Notes under the pieces: model-generated
Database searches by the model: none
The model's input: the letters and a program-made list of their open reading frames with translations, nothing else
Told to the model about the DNA's origin: nothing
Assembly: GCA_958418815.1 (NCBI GenBank)
Contig: CATZGB010000045.1
Location: 1 to 19,952 of the forward strand
Length of the DNA: 19,952 bases
Direction of reading: 5' to 3'
DNA from: an uncultured Bacteroidales bacterium
GTDB lineage: Bacteria > Bacteroidota > Bacteroidia > Bacteroidales > Muribaculaceae
Made by a program: the position numbers and the translations under genes
In this document: one piece after another, positions 1 to 12,071 of the stretch
Position numbering within the stretch: position 1 is the stretch's first letter
Layout of the letters: each line of letters begins with the position of its first letter

Positions 1-53
1 AAAGTTCGCAACCAAAAACGCTTTGATAAAGTCGGCCTATTTCGGACGGATAC
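1..53. repeat. Left arm of 53-bp terminal inverted repeat
   Basis: Positions 1-53 are the exact reverse complement of 19899-19951 (position i pairs with 19952-i). Identity ends sharply at position 54. Only one extra base lies outside the right arm, so the true repeat probably continues beyond both ends of the window. It lies just past the rpoC terminator. It contains an imperfect palindrome of the form GTCGGCCTATTTCGGAC. I do not recognise it as a named insertion sequence. Seen: the perfect match. Inferred: two inverted copies of a longer repeat element. Confidence 0.9.
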
Positions 54-73
54 GCCGTGAGCCGGTCTGATCC

Positions 74-118
74 GAAAAAAGAAACAGCCGGCTGACCCTG
101 CGGTGGGCCAGCCGGCTG
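74..118 (-). terminator. Rho-independent terminator after rpoC
   Basis: On the minus strand a GC-rich hairpin is formed by two copies of CAGCCGGCTG (85-94 and 109-118), extended inward by three CCC/GGG pairs with a short loop. It is followed directly by a U-rich tract (complement of 75-84, TTTCTTTTTT). It starts about 20 nt after the rpoC stop codon and is the best-formed terminator in the window. It should mark the 3' end of the long tRNA-tuf-rpoBC transcript unit. Confidence 0.9.
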
Positions 119-139
119 GATTATCTATTAACGCGGCTG

Positions 140-4453
<4,314 letters not shown>

Positions 4454-4500
4454 ATATGATGTTGGTGTTTTTAGCTGGAAAAATATCTGTTTTCCCCGTC

Positions 4501-4528
4501 ATGTCCCCGGCTTGCGCGCCGGAGACAT
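4501..4528 (-). other. Hairpin in the rpoB-rpoC spacer
   Basis: In the 97-nt gap between rpoB and rpoC, 4501-4511 pairs with 4518-4528: eleven pairs around a 6-nt loop. The single non-Watson-Crick pair (4506/4523) is C-A in the plus strand but a G-U wobble in minus-strand RNA, which favours function in the rpoBC transcript. No U tract follows, so it is not a standard terminator. An RNA processing site, or a stem that tunes beta to beta' output, would fit. The role is inferred. Confidence 0.6.
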
Positions 4529-4550
4529 ATATAACGGAAAAATAGGCGGA

Positions 4551-7500
4551 TTATTGCTCGAGGTTGATGCTCAGACCGAGGCCCTGGAGCTCGTGGAGGA
4601 GCACGTTGAGCGACTCGGGGATGCCGGGGGTCGGCATCGGCTCACCCTTGACGATTGCCTCGTAAGCTTTGGAGCGGCCTGTCACGTCGTCAGACTTGAT
4701 GGTCAGAATCTCCTGGAGGATGTGGGAGGCGCCGAATGCTTCGAGCGCCCAGACTTCCATCTCTCCGAAGCGCTGTCCACCAAACTGCGCCTTACCTCCG
4801 AGAGGCTGCTGGGTAATCAGCGAGTACGGGCCGATCGAGCGGGCATGCATCTTGTCCTCGACCATGTGGCCGAGTTTGAGCATGTAGATCACACCCACGG
4901 TGGCGGGCTGGTCGAAACGCTCGCCGGTGCCGCCGTCGTAGAGGTAGGTCTTACCATAACGGGGAATGCCTGCCTTGTCGGTCCATTCGTTGAGGTCTTC
5001 CATCGTCGCACCGTCGAAAATCGGGGTGGCGAACTTCTCACCCAGCTCGCGGCCGGCCCATCCGAGCACGGTCTCGAAAATCTGTCCGAGGTTCATACGC
5101 GAGGGCACACCAAGCGGGTTGAGGCAGATGTCGACCGGAGTACCGTCGGCGAGGAAGGGCATGTCTTCCTGGCGCACGACGCGCGACACGATACCCTTGT
5201 TACCGTGGCGGCCGGCCATCTTGTCGCCGACACCGATCTTGCGCTTCTTGGCGATGTAGACCTTGGCGATCTGGATGATGCCGGAGGGCAGCTCGTCACC
5301 GATGGAGATGTCAAACTTCTTGCGGCGCAGCTCTGCGTCGATTTCCTTCGACTTGCGGAGGTAGTTGACAATGGTCTGACGGATGAGGTCGTTCTTGTGT
5401 GCGTCGGTTGTCCACTTCGACAGGTTGATGGTGTCGTAGTCGATTCCTTTCAGCACCGAGGGCACGAAGTTTGAGCCCTTGGGTATGATGTCTGTGCCGA
5501 GGAAATCCTTCACTCCGGCAGAGGTCTTGCCTTCGGTAAGCACCATCAGCTTGTTGACCAGCAGGTCTTTGAGGCTGTTGAGGCGTTCCTCGTATTCCTC
5601 ATCGAGCTTGGGCAGCAGGGCCTGTGTGGCCTTGTTGCGGCGGCCAGTCTTGTTGGCGCGCGAGAAGAGGTTGGTGCCGATTACCACACCCTTGAGCGAG
5701 GGGGAGGCCTTCAGCGAGGCATCCTTGACATCGCCGGCCTTGTCGCCGAAGATGGCGCGGAGCAGCTTCTCCTCAGGAGTCGGGTCAGACTCACCCTTGG
5801 GGGTGATCTTACCAATCATGATGTCGCCGGGGACGACATGCGCGCCCAGACGGATGATACCGCGCTCGTCAAGGTCTTTGGTAGCGTCTTCGGAGACGTT
5901 GGGGATGTCGGAGGTGAGTTCCTCCATACCGCGCTTGGTCTCGCGCACCTCGAGGGAGTACTCATCGACATGGACCGAAGTAAGGATGTCTTCCTTGACC
6001 ATTCGCTCGTTGAGCACGATGGCATCCTCATAGTTGTAACCCTTCCAGGGCATGAAGGCCACCTTCAGGTTGCGGCCAAGGGCGAGCTCGCCATTCTCGG
6101 TGGCGTAGCCCTCGGTGAGGATGTCGCCACGGGTGACACGCTGGCCACGCGAGCAGATAGGACGCAGGTCGATGGTGGTCGACTGGTTGGTCTTGCGCCA
6201 CTTGGGTATGTTGTATTCCTTGACAGCGTCCTCGAAGGATACGAACTCCTCCTCCTCTGTGCGGTCATAGCGGATGCGGATCTTGGTGGCGTCGACAAAC
6301 TCGATGACACCGTCACCCTCGGCCATGATCTGGGTACGGGAGTCGCGGACAAGCTGTCCCTCGATGCCGGTGCCGACGATGGGGGCCTCGGAGCGCATCA
6401 GAGGCACTGCCTGGCGCATCATGTTGGAGCCCATCAGCGCGCGGTTGGCGTCGTCGTGCTCCAGGAAGGGGATGAGCGATGCTGCGATTGAGGCAATCTG
6501 CTGGGGAGAAACATCCATCAGCTCGATCTCGTTGCCCGGGACGATAGGGAAGTCAGCATCCTGGCGAGCCTTGACCTTGGGATTGATGAAGGAGCCGTCA
6601 TTGTTGACGGGGGCGTTGCCCTGGGCAATCATCTTGCCCTCTTCCATCTCTGCGGTCAGGTATGTCACATCGTCGTTCTCGAGGTCGACCACACCATTCT
6701 CCACCTTGCGGTAGGGGGTCTCGATGAAGCCGAGGTCGTTGATTTTCGCATACACGCAGAGCGACGAGATAAGACCGATGTTGGGTCCTTCAGGAGTCTC
6801 GATGGGACAGAGACGGCCATAATGAGTGTAGTGAACGTCTCGCACCTCGAAGCCGGCGCGCTCACGCGACAGACCGCCGGGGCCGAGGGCCGACAGACGG
6901 CGCTTGTGGGTGATTTCGGCCAGAGGGTTGGTCTGGTCCATGAACTGCGACAGCGCGTTGGTGCCGAAGTATGTGTTGATCACCGACGAGATGGTCTTGG
7001 CGTTGATCAGGTCGATGGGGGTGAACACCTCGTTGTCGCGCACATTCATACGCTCGCGGATGGTGCGGGACATACGGGCCAGGCCGACACCGAACTGGTT
7101 GTAAAGCTGCTCGCCCACGGTACGCACGCGGCGGTTGCTCAGGTGGTCGATGTCGTCGACATCGGTCTTGGAGTTGATAAGCTCGATGAGATACTTGATG
7201 ATCTCGATGATGTCTTCCTTGGTAAGCACCTTGACATCCATCGGGGTGTCAAGCGAGAGCTTCTTGTTGATACGGTAGCGGCCCACTTCGCCGAGGTCGT
7301 AACGCTTCTCAGAGAAGAAGAGATTGGTGATGACCACGCGCGCCGACGCGTCATCTGGCGGCTCGGCGTTGCGCAGCTGCCGGTAGATATATTGGATAGC
7401 CTCCTTTTCGGAGTTGGTGGTGTCTTTCTGGAGGGTGTTGAAGATGATGGCGTAGTCAGACGAGTTGGCCTCCTCCTTGTGGAGCAGGATTGTGTCAACG

Positions 7501-8372
7501 CCTGACTCGAGAATCAGGTCGATGCCTTCCTCGTCGAGTTCCTTTTCGCGGTCGATGACCACCTCGTTGCGCTCGATGGAGACCATTTCGCCGGTGTCCT
7601 CGTCTACGAAGTCCTCCACCCAGGTGCGGAGCACACGGGCGGCGAGCTTGCGGCCGAGGGCCTTCTTCAGGTTGGTCTTGTTGACCTTGACCTCCTCGGC
7701 CAGGTCGAAGATGTCGATGATGTCCTTGTCGGTCTCAAGGCCGATGGCACGCAGAAGAGTGGTCACGGGGAGCTTCTTCTTGCGGTCGATGTAGGCATAC
7801 ATGACATTGTTGATGTCAGTGGCAAACTCAATCCAGGAGCCGCGGAAGGGGATGATACGGGCCGAATAGAGCTTCGTGCCGTTGGAGTGGGTGCTCTGTC
7901 CGAAGAACACGCCGGGCGAACGGTGGAGCTGCGACACCACGACGCGTTCCGCGCCATTGATCACAAATGTGCCCTTCTCGGTCATGTAAGGAATCGGGCC
8001 GAGATAAACATCCTGGATTACCGTCGCGAAATCCTCGTGGTCGGGGTCGGTACAGTAGAGTTTCAGCTTGGCCTTCAGGGGCACGCTGTATGTGAGGCCG
8101 CGCTCCAGACACTCCTCGATGGTGTAACGGGGCGGGTCGATGTAATAGTCGAGGAATTCGAGTACGAAGTTGTTACGGGTGTCCGCGATGGGGAAATTCT
8201 CGGAGAACACCTTGTAGAGTCCCTCGTTGTTCCTTTTTTCGGGAGGGGTGTCGAGTTGCAGGAAGTCCTGGAACGACTTGAGCTGAACCTCGAGGAAATC
8301 AGGGTAAGGAAGCGGATTCTTTACCGAGGCAAAATTTACGCGGGGTTTTGCGGTGTTTGCTTGGGATGACAT
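4551..8372 (-). CDS. rpoB: DNA-directed RNA polymerase subunit beta
   Basis: The beta subunit of RNA polymerase forms the other wall of the catalytic cleft and is the rifampicin target. It has 1273 residues (E. coli 1342). The rifampicin-pocket cluster is at about 470-500. Q476, D479, H489, R492 and S494 correspond to E. coli Q513, D516, H526, R529 and S531 and are all the sensitive-type residues. The conserved GDKMAGRHGNKG stretch carries the active-site lysines, and the C-terminal anchor region (SIGPYSLITQQPLGGKAQ-like) is intact. The ATG start comes 306 nt after rplL, behind a terminator-like hairpin, so part of its expression may come from its own promoter or from read-through. No sign of truncation. 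Confidence 0.99.
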   Translation of the reverse strand: MSSQANTAKPRVNFASVKNPLPYPDFLEVQLKSFQDFLQLDTPPEKRNNEGLYKVFSENFPIADTRNNFVLEFLDYYIDPPRYTIEECLERGLTYSVPLKAKLKLYCTDPDHEDFATVIQDVYLGPIPYMTEKGTFVINGAERVVVSQLHRSPGVFFGQSTHSNGTKLYSARIIPFRGSWIEFATDINNVMYAYIDRKKKLPVTTLLRAIGLETDKDIIDIFDLAEEVKVNKTNLKKALGRKLAARVLRTWVEDFVDEDTGEMVSIERNEVVIDREKELDEEGIDLILESGVDTILLHKEEANSSDYAIIFNTLQKDTTNSEKEAIQYIYRQLRNAEPPDDASARVVITNLFFSEKRYDLGEVGRYRINKKLSLDTPMDVKVLTKEDIIEIIKYLIELINSKTDVDDIDHLSNRRVRTVGEQLYNQFGVGLARMSRTIRERMNVRDNEVFTPIDLINAKTISSVINTYFGTNALSQFMDQTNPLAEITHKRRLSALGPGGLSRERAGFEVRDVHYTHYGRLCPIETPEGPNIGLISSLCVYAKINDLGFIETPYRKVENGVVDLENDDVTYLTAEMEEGKMIAQGNAPVNNDGSFINPKVKARQDADFPIVPGNEIELMDVSPQQIASIAASLIPFLEHDDANRALMGSNMMRQAVPLMRSEAPIVGTGIEGQLVRDSRTQIMAEGDGVIEFVDATKIRIRYDRTEEEEFVSFEDAVKEYNIPKWRKTNQSTTIDLRPICSRGQRVTRGDILTEGYATENGELALGRNLKVAFMPWKGYNYEDAIVLNERMVKEDILTSVHVDEYSLEVRETKRGMEELTSDIPNVSEDATKDLDERGIIRLGAHVVPGDIMIGKITPKGESDPTPEEKLLRAIFGDKAGDVKDASLKASPSLKGVVIGTNLFSRANKTGRRNKATQALLPKLDEEYEERLNSLKDLLVNKLMVLTEGKTSAGVKDFLGTDIIPKGSNFVPSVLKGIDYDTINLSKWTTDAHKNDLIRQTIVNYLRKSKEIDAELRRKKFDISIGDELPSGIIQIAKVYIAKKRKIGVGDKMAGRHGNKGIVSRVVRQEDMPFLADGTPVDICLNPLGVPSRMNLGQIFETVLGWAGRELGEKFATPIFDGATMEDLNEWTDKAGIPRYGKTYLYDGGTGERFDQPATVGVIYMLKLGHMVEDKMHARSIGPYSLITQQPLGGKAQFGGQRFGEMEVWALEAFGASHILQEILTIKSDDVTGRSKAYEAIVKGEPMPTPGIPESLNVLLHELQGLGLSINLEQ

Positions 8373-8611
8373 CTATGATATTGTTAAGGGAACTCGAAAT
8401 GATATTTTATATGCAAGAGGGGATGCTCTCGCCATCGGCACCAGCCACAAGGCCCAAACTCGTCAAACACACGCTACACGACTGATTATCAATCAATGAC
8501 AAATCGCGCAACATAAACTACGAGCCGCGTGGCCATACTAAATAATCTTAAATAAGCATAAATATGTCAAATTAAAGACAAATTTAGTTAATGCCGATTC
8601 CCCTCTTACAC
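8373..8611 (-). promoter_or_regulatory. rpoB upstream region with candidate -7 element
   Basis: This AT-rich stretch lies between the rplL terminator hairpin and rpoB and holds no convincing gene. On the minus strand, TAAATTTG (8579-8586) matches the Bacteroidetes -7 consensus TAnnTTTG exactly, but no TTTG lies at the usual 19-20 nt upstream; the nearest is at about 24 nt, inside the terminator U tract. If used, it would give rpoB a leader of about 200 nt. A separate rpoBC promoter behind a partial terminator would be logical here, but this is inference. Confidence 0.35.
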
Positions 8612-8650
8612 AAAAAGGTTAAGCGTCTGCCCTGCGGCAGACACTTAACC
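8612..8650 (-). terminator. Terminator or attenuator between rplL and rpoB
   Basis: 8617-8631 pairs with 8636-8650 around a 4-nt loop: fifteen pairs, where 8624/8643 is a G-U wobble only in minus-strand RNA. The stem is followed on the minus strand by a five-T run and TGTG (complement of 8607-8616). It begins just after the rplL stop region. The U tract is short, so partial termination is plausible. E. coli has a known attenuator at this same place, which lowers rpoBC relative to the stalk protein genes. Confidence 0.8.
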
Positions 8651-8678
8651 AAAACAGCCTGAGGGGTCAGGCGAAGTA

Positions 8679-9053
8679 TTATTTCAGCTCTACTTCAGCG
8701 CCAGCCTCTTCGAGAGACTTCTTGAGGTTCTCGGCGTCAGCCTTGGGAAGACCTTCCTTGACTACGCTGGGAGCGCCGTCTACGATTTCCTTGGCTTCCT
8801 TGAGGCCCAGACCAGTCAGCTCCTTAACGAGCTTAACAACCTGAAGCTTGGCAGCACCGGCCGACTTGAGGACAACGTCGAAGTTGGTCTTCTCCTCAGC
8901 AGCGGGAGCACCGGCTGCGGGACCAGCGGCAACAGCCACGGCAGCAGCTGCGGGTTCGATGCCATATTCCTCCTTGAGGACGGTAGCGAGTTCGTTTACT
9001 TCCTTTACGGTGAGGTTAACTAATTCTTCTGCAAGAGCTTTGATATCTGCCAT
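8679..9053 (-). CDS. rplL: 50S ribosomal protein L7/L12
   Basis: The stalk protein is present in several copies per ribosome and recruits translation GTPases, including the EF-Tu encoded in this same cluster. It has 124 residues, the usual length. The N-terminal dimerisation helices (about 1-33) are followed by an Ala/Gly/Pro-rich hinge (about 34-53). The C-terminal globular domain has the factor-binding stretch KLVKELTGLGLKEAKEIVD. It lies 60 nt after rplJ and is the last gene before a terminator-like hairpin. The ATG start fits the family alignment. Confidence 0.98.
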   Translation of the reverse strand: MADIKALAEELVNLTVKEVNELATVLKEEYGIEPAAAAVAVAAGPAAGAPAAEEKTNFDVVLKSAGAAKLQVVKLVKELTGLGLKEAKEIVDGAPSVVKEGLPKADAENLKKSLEEAGAEVELK

Positions 9054-9113
9054 TGTAGTATTGTTTTTTGAGTGTTTGCGTTTTGTTGAATGTGATTGTT
9101 GGCGAAGGCGCTT

Positions 9114-9638
9114 TTAGGCTTCCTTCTTGGAGAGGGTTTCGAGGATGCCGTGGATGGTATTTCCACCAGACTGGAGGGCGGAAATGACATTCTTGGCAGG
9201 CGACTGAAGCAGAGCCACAACGTCGGCGATGAGCTCGTTCTTGCTCTTGATATTGGCAAGGGTCTCAAGCTGGTCTTCACCAACATAGATTGTCTCTTCA
9301 ACATAAGCGGCTTTCAGGCGGGGGAGAACGTCGTCTTTCTTGCGGAAGCTCTTGAGGAGCTTGGCAGGAGCGTTGCCGACGTTGGCACACATCAGCGAGC
9401 TTGCGCCCTTGAGGGCGGGATAAAGCTCCTCATAGTTGCCATCGAGGGTCTCCAGGGCCTTGTGGAGCAGAGTATTCTTGACAACCATCAGCTTGATGTC
9501 GTTCTTGAAGCACTCGCGACGAAGCGCTGAGGTCTTCTCGGCATCGAGTCCGGCGGTCTCTACCAGGTAGAAGCAGCCGTATTCCTTGATGGTTTCTGCG
9601 ATTTTCGATATGATGAGTCCTTTCTCTTCTTTTTTCAT
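9114..9638 (-). CDS. rplJ: 50S ribosomal protein L10
   Basis: The stalk base protein binds 23S rRNA and carries the L12 dimers on its C-terminal helix. It has 174 residues, normal for the family. The N-terminal RNA-binding domain contains KNTLLHKAL, where family members carry the KNTL-type motif. It starts 19 nt after rplA, so there is no room for the long L10 leader found between rplA and rplJ in E. coli. If L10 or L10-L12 autoregulates here, the site must lie elsewhere, perhaps ahead of rplK. Confidence 0.98.
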   Translation of the reverse strand: MKKEEKGLIISKIAETIKEYGCFYLVETAGLDAEKTSALRRECFKNDIKLMVVKNTLLHKALETLDGNYEELYPALKGASSLMCANVGNAPAKLLKSFRKKDDVLPRLKAAYVEETIYVGEDQLETLANIKSKNELIADVVALLQSPAKNVISALQSGGNTIHGILETLSKKEA

Positions 9639-9657
9639 TGTCGTAGTCTTTTAGAGA

Positions 9658-10353
9658 TTAGTCGTCAATGGTTTTAGAGTCGACTTTGATGCCGGGGCCC
9701 ATTGTGCTCGAAACGTAGATACTCTTGATGTAAGTTCCCTTTGCGGTCGCAGGCTTGAGCTTGATCAGGGTGTTGATGAACTCCTTGGCATTGGCCTTCA
9801 TCTGCTCGGGGGTGAAGGACACCTTGCCGATCGATGTGTGGACGATACCGTTCTTGTCAACCTTGAAGTCAATCTTACCTTTCTTGACCTCCTCCACGGC
9901 CTTGGCCACGTCGGGAGTCACAGTGCCGCTCTTGGGGTTGGGCATAAGGCCACGGGGACCGAGTACACGGCCGAGGGCACCTATCTTACCCATGATAGCG
10001 GGCTGGGTGATGATGACATCAATGTCGGTCCAACCACCTTTGATTTTCTCAATGTATTCATCGAGGCCGACGTAGTCAGCTCCCGCAGCCTTGGCTGCGC
10101 TCTCCTGGTCGGGAGTACAGAGCACGAGCACGCGAACCTGCTTGCCTGTTCCGTGGGGAAGTGTCACGACACCACGCACCATCTGGTTTGCCTTGCGGGG
10201 GTCAACACCCAGACGCACATCGATGTCGAACGAAGCGTCGAACTTGGCGTAGTTGGTTTCTTTTACCTTTACTGCGGCCTCAGCGAGCGAGTAGGCCTTC
10301 CCGGCTTCAATCTTCGATAAAGCTAACTTCTGATTCTTAGTAAGTTTTCCCAT
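9658..10353 (-). CDS. rplA: 50S ribosomal protein L1
   Basis: L1 is part of the mobile stalk that helps release deacylated tRNA from the E site, and in many bacteria it represses its own operon by binding mRNA. It has 231 residues, the standard length. The signature stretch MGKIGALGRVLGPRGLMPNP with the following SGTVT is intact. It lies 15 nt after rplK and 19 nt before rplJ, clearly in one transcript with both. Confidence 0.98.
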   Translation of the reverse strand: MGKLTKNQKLALSKIEAGKAYSLAEAAVKVKETNYAKFDASFDIDVRLGVDPRKANQMVRGVVTLPHGTGKQVRVLVLCTPDQESAAKAAGADYVGLDEYIEKIKGGWTDIDVIITQPAIMGKIGALGRVLGPRGLMPNPKSGTVTPDVAKAVEEVKKGKIDFKVDKNGIVHTSIGKVSFTPEQMKANAKEFINTLIKLKPATAKGTYIKSIYVSSTMGPGIKVDSKTIDD

Positions 10354-10368
10354 GTCAATTGAAGTTTA

Positions 10369-10812
10369 TTAGTTGTTTTCGGGGAAAGCACCCTTTACGG
10401 TGATACCCATGCTCCTGGCAGTACCGGCAACCATCTTCATGGCCGAGTCAACGGTAAAACAGTTCAAATCGGGCATTTTGTCGGTAGCGATTTCCTTTAC
10501 CTGATCCCAGGTCACCTCGGCCACCTTGTTACGGTTGGGCTGAGCCGAGCCTTTCTTTACCTTCGAAGCCTCGAGCAGCTGGATAGCCACCGGGGGAGTC
10601 TTCACGATAAAGTCGAAACTCTTGTCGGTGTAGTAAGTGATTACTACAGGCAGAACCTTACCGGCCTTATCCTGGGTGCGGGCATTGAATTGCTTGCAAA
10701 ACTCCATGATGTTGATACCCTTGGAACCCAGGGCAGGACCTACTGGGGGCGAGGGATTGGCAGCACCACCTTTGATCTGCAATTTGATCTGTCCAGCAAT
10801 TTCTTTTGCCAT
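10369..10812 (-). CDS. rplK: 50S ribosomal protein L11
   Basis: L11 sits at the GTPase-associated centre and is needed for stringent-response sensing. It has 147 residues. The proline-rich N-terminal motif SPPVGPALGSKGINIMEFCK and the C-terminal RNA-binding domain ending near SMGITVKG are both present. It is the first gene after a 266-nt untranslated gap following nusG, the usual place for an L1-responsive leader. Confidence 0.98.
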   Translation of the reverse strand: MAKEIAGQIKLQIKGGAANPSPPVGPALGSKGINIMEFCKQFNARTQDKAGKVLPVVITYYTDKSFDFIVKTPPVAIQLLEASKVKKGSAQPNRNKVAEVTWDQVKEIATDKMPDLNCFTVDSAMKMVAGTARSMGITVKGAFPENN

Positions 10813-11078
10813 TGTGATTAAAGCTTTATTTATTTAACGAAACGCGCCTATCCGTTAGCGGGCCTGGGGATGCGTAACCAACCCTCGATACCCTCCGGCA
10901 AAGCGCCATACTTACAAAAACCTTCCTTTGACATCAGACCCACTTAGGGGGTCTTCAACCTCGGGGAAAGCAGGTCTCTTCACACAAACATTTCGCGCGG
11001 CGCCATCTTCGGGAATCCCCTCGGGGGAAACACTGGGATTGACTGAATCCGTGCGAACTATTTGAAAAATGATTGAGA
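10813..11078 (-). promoter_or_regulatory. Putative ribosomal-protein leader before rplK
   Basis: The 266-nt gap between nusG and rplK holds no gene but several potential stems. The clearest is six pairs, 10936-10941 with 10949-10954 (AGACCC/GGGTCT). There is also a CCCC/GGGG element near 11015-11026 and the segment 10891-10904, which resembles the repeat units around tuf in opposite orientation. I found no TAnnTTTG element in it, so an internal promoter is not evident. An L1 or L10 autoregulatory leader is the likeliest role by position. I could not match a specific known leader. Confidence 0.4.
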
Positions 11079-11669
11079 TTACTCTCTCTCGACCTGCGAG
11101 TTCTCAAGCTCAAGCGGCGTCTCGCGTCCGAAGATGCGAACCATTACCTTGAGCTTCTTCTTGTCGGGGAAGACCTCGGTAATCTTTCCGTTGAACCCGT
11201 TGAAGGCGCCATAGTTGACCTTGACGGTCTCTCCGACCATATAGTCGTTAACGCCCTCCTCGAGGTTCTCGTTGATTTCGTCGGCTGTCCCGAGCATCCT
11301 CATCACCTCGCTCTCGCGCAACGGTTCGGGCTTGGCATCCTTGCCGCGTCCCTTAAGGAAGTCGATAACGTTGGTGGTGTTGGTCAGCTCGTGAACCACT
11401 TCTCCGATAAGCTCGGCCTCCACAAACACATATCCCGAGTAAAGGTTGCGTTCTTTGACAACCTTTTTCCCGTTCTTGACAGTGAGAACCTTCTCAGTAG
11501 GAATCAGCACCTGAAAGACATGGTTGCCAAGGTCGGTGTTTTTGATGGCACCGTCAAGGAGTTCCTTGACCTTGGCTTCCTTCCCCGAGATGGCACGCAG
11601 AACGTACCAAGCCTTGCGGGGAGCCGAAGTCCTTGCGACTGCAGATTTTTCGGTATTCTTTTCAGACAT
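11079..11669 (-). CDS. nusG: Transcription termination/antitermination protein NusG
   Basis: NusG binds RNA polymerase through its NGN domain and couples it to Rho or ribosomes through a KOW domain. I chose the ATG at 11667-11669 (MSEKN..., 196 residues). The longer reading needs a TTG three codons earlier and adds nothing conserved. The NGN domain starts at KAWYVLRAISGKE, with GYVFVEAEL in its core. The KOW domain near the C-terminus reads VKVNYGAFNGFNGKI then FGRETPLEL, very like the E. coli protein. It lies about 20 nt after secE. A short insertion-like stretch separates NGN and KOW. Confidence 0.97.
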   Translation of the reverse strand: MSEKNTEKSAVARTSAPRKAWYVLRAISGKEAKVKELLDGAIKNTDLGNHVFQVLIPTEKVLTVKNGKKVVKERNLYSGYVFVEAELIGEVVHELTNTTNVIDFLKGRGKDAKPEPLRESEVMRMLGTADEINENLEEGVNDYMVGETVKVNYGAFNGFNGKITEVFPDKKKLKVMVRIFGRETPLELENSQVERE

Positions 11670-11689
11670 TTCGACCAAACTAAAAAGGA

Positions 11690-11890
11690 TTACTTATGAA
11701 GGCTGTAGATGAGGTGCATAAGATTCTCGACCACTTGATCCATGACTAATATTATCAGGGCGATAATAACGGAAGCAAGCATCACGATACAAGCGCTCTT
11801 AATCAGCTGCGTCTTAGTAGGCCAAGAAGTCTTATAACGAAGTTCGTCGTAAGACTCCTCTATGCTCGTAAGTAATTTCAATTTTTTCAT
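11690..11890 (-). CDS. secE: Preprotein translocase subunit SecE
   Basis: This small subunit of the SecYEG channel clamps SecY in the inner membrane. It has 66 residues from the ATG at 11888-11890. A longer open frame runs back into tRNA-Trp and is not real. The conserved pre-helix motif YDELRYKTSWPTKTQL is at about 14-30, followed by one membrane helix (about 32-51). This is the short single-helix form found in most bacteria. It begins only 14 nt from the tRNA-Trp 3' end, so the tRNA is probably cut out of the same transcript. Confidence 0.96.
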   Translation of the reverse strand: MKKLKLLTSIEESYDELRYKTSWPTKTQLIKSACIVMLASVIIALIILVMDQVVENLMHLIYSLHK

Positions 11891-11904
11891 TTGAGATCTT
11901 TTAG

Positions 11905-11977
11905 CACGGGTTGAGAGACTCGAACTCCCGACACCTGGTTTTGGAGACCAGTGCTCTACCAACTGAGCTAAACCCGT
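11905..11977 (-). tRNA. trnW: tRNA-Trp (anticodon CCA)
   Basis: A 73-nt cloverleaf on the minus strand: acceptor ACGGGTT/AACCCGT, D-arm GCTC...GAGC with the normal GG pair in the loop, anticodon stem CTGGT/ACCAG around CTCCAAA, T-loop TTCGAGT and discriminator G. The 3' CCA is not encoded. It sits between tuf and secE, a placement shared by many bacterial phyla. Confidence 0.97.
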
Positions 11978-11981
11978 ATTG

Positions 11982-12032
11982 AAGTCAAAGGCGCGGCTTT
12001 CCGGCGGGCTTTCAAGAGCGCGCCTTTGACTT
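11982..12032 (-). other. Long hairpin between tuf and tRNA-Trp
   Basis: 11982-11995 is the perfect reverse complement of 12019-12032 (14 pairs, CGCGCCTTTGACTT type) around a 23-nt loop. It ends only 4 nt before the 5' end of tRNA-Trp. No U tract follows, so it looks more like an RNA processing stem, or a stabiliser of the tuf 3' end, than a terminator. The loop carries a CCCGCCGGAAAGC unit related to repeats in the tuf leader. Confidence 0.7.
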
Positions 12033-12071
12033 TATGGTGACTTCCGGAGGGTCATAAGACCCGGCGGTTGA

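Noticed and set aside
4551..8372. Rifampicin-resistance changes in RpoB
   Set aside because: All key pocket positions (Q476, D479, H489, R492, S494) hold the sensitive-type residues; other differences from E. coli look like normal Bacteroidales variation.
11670..11678. Earlier TTG start for nusG
   Set aside because: An ATG three codons later gives a normal NusG, and the added residues are not conserved.
11891..11962. N-terminal extension of SecE
   Set aside because: The added residues are translated from tRNA-Trp; the 66-residue form from 11890 matches the family.
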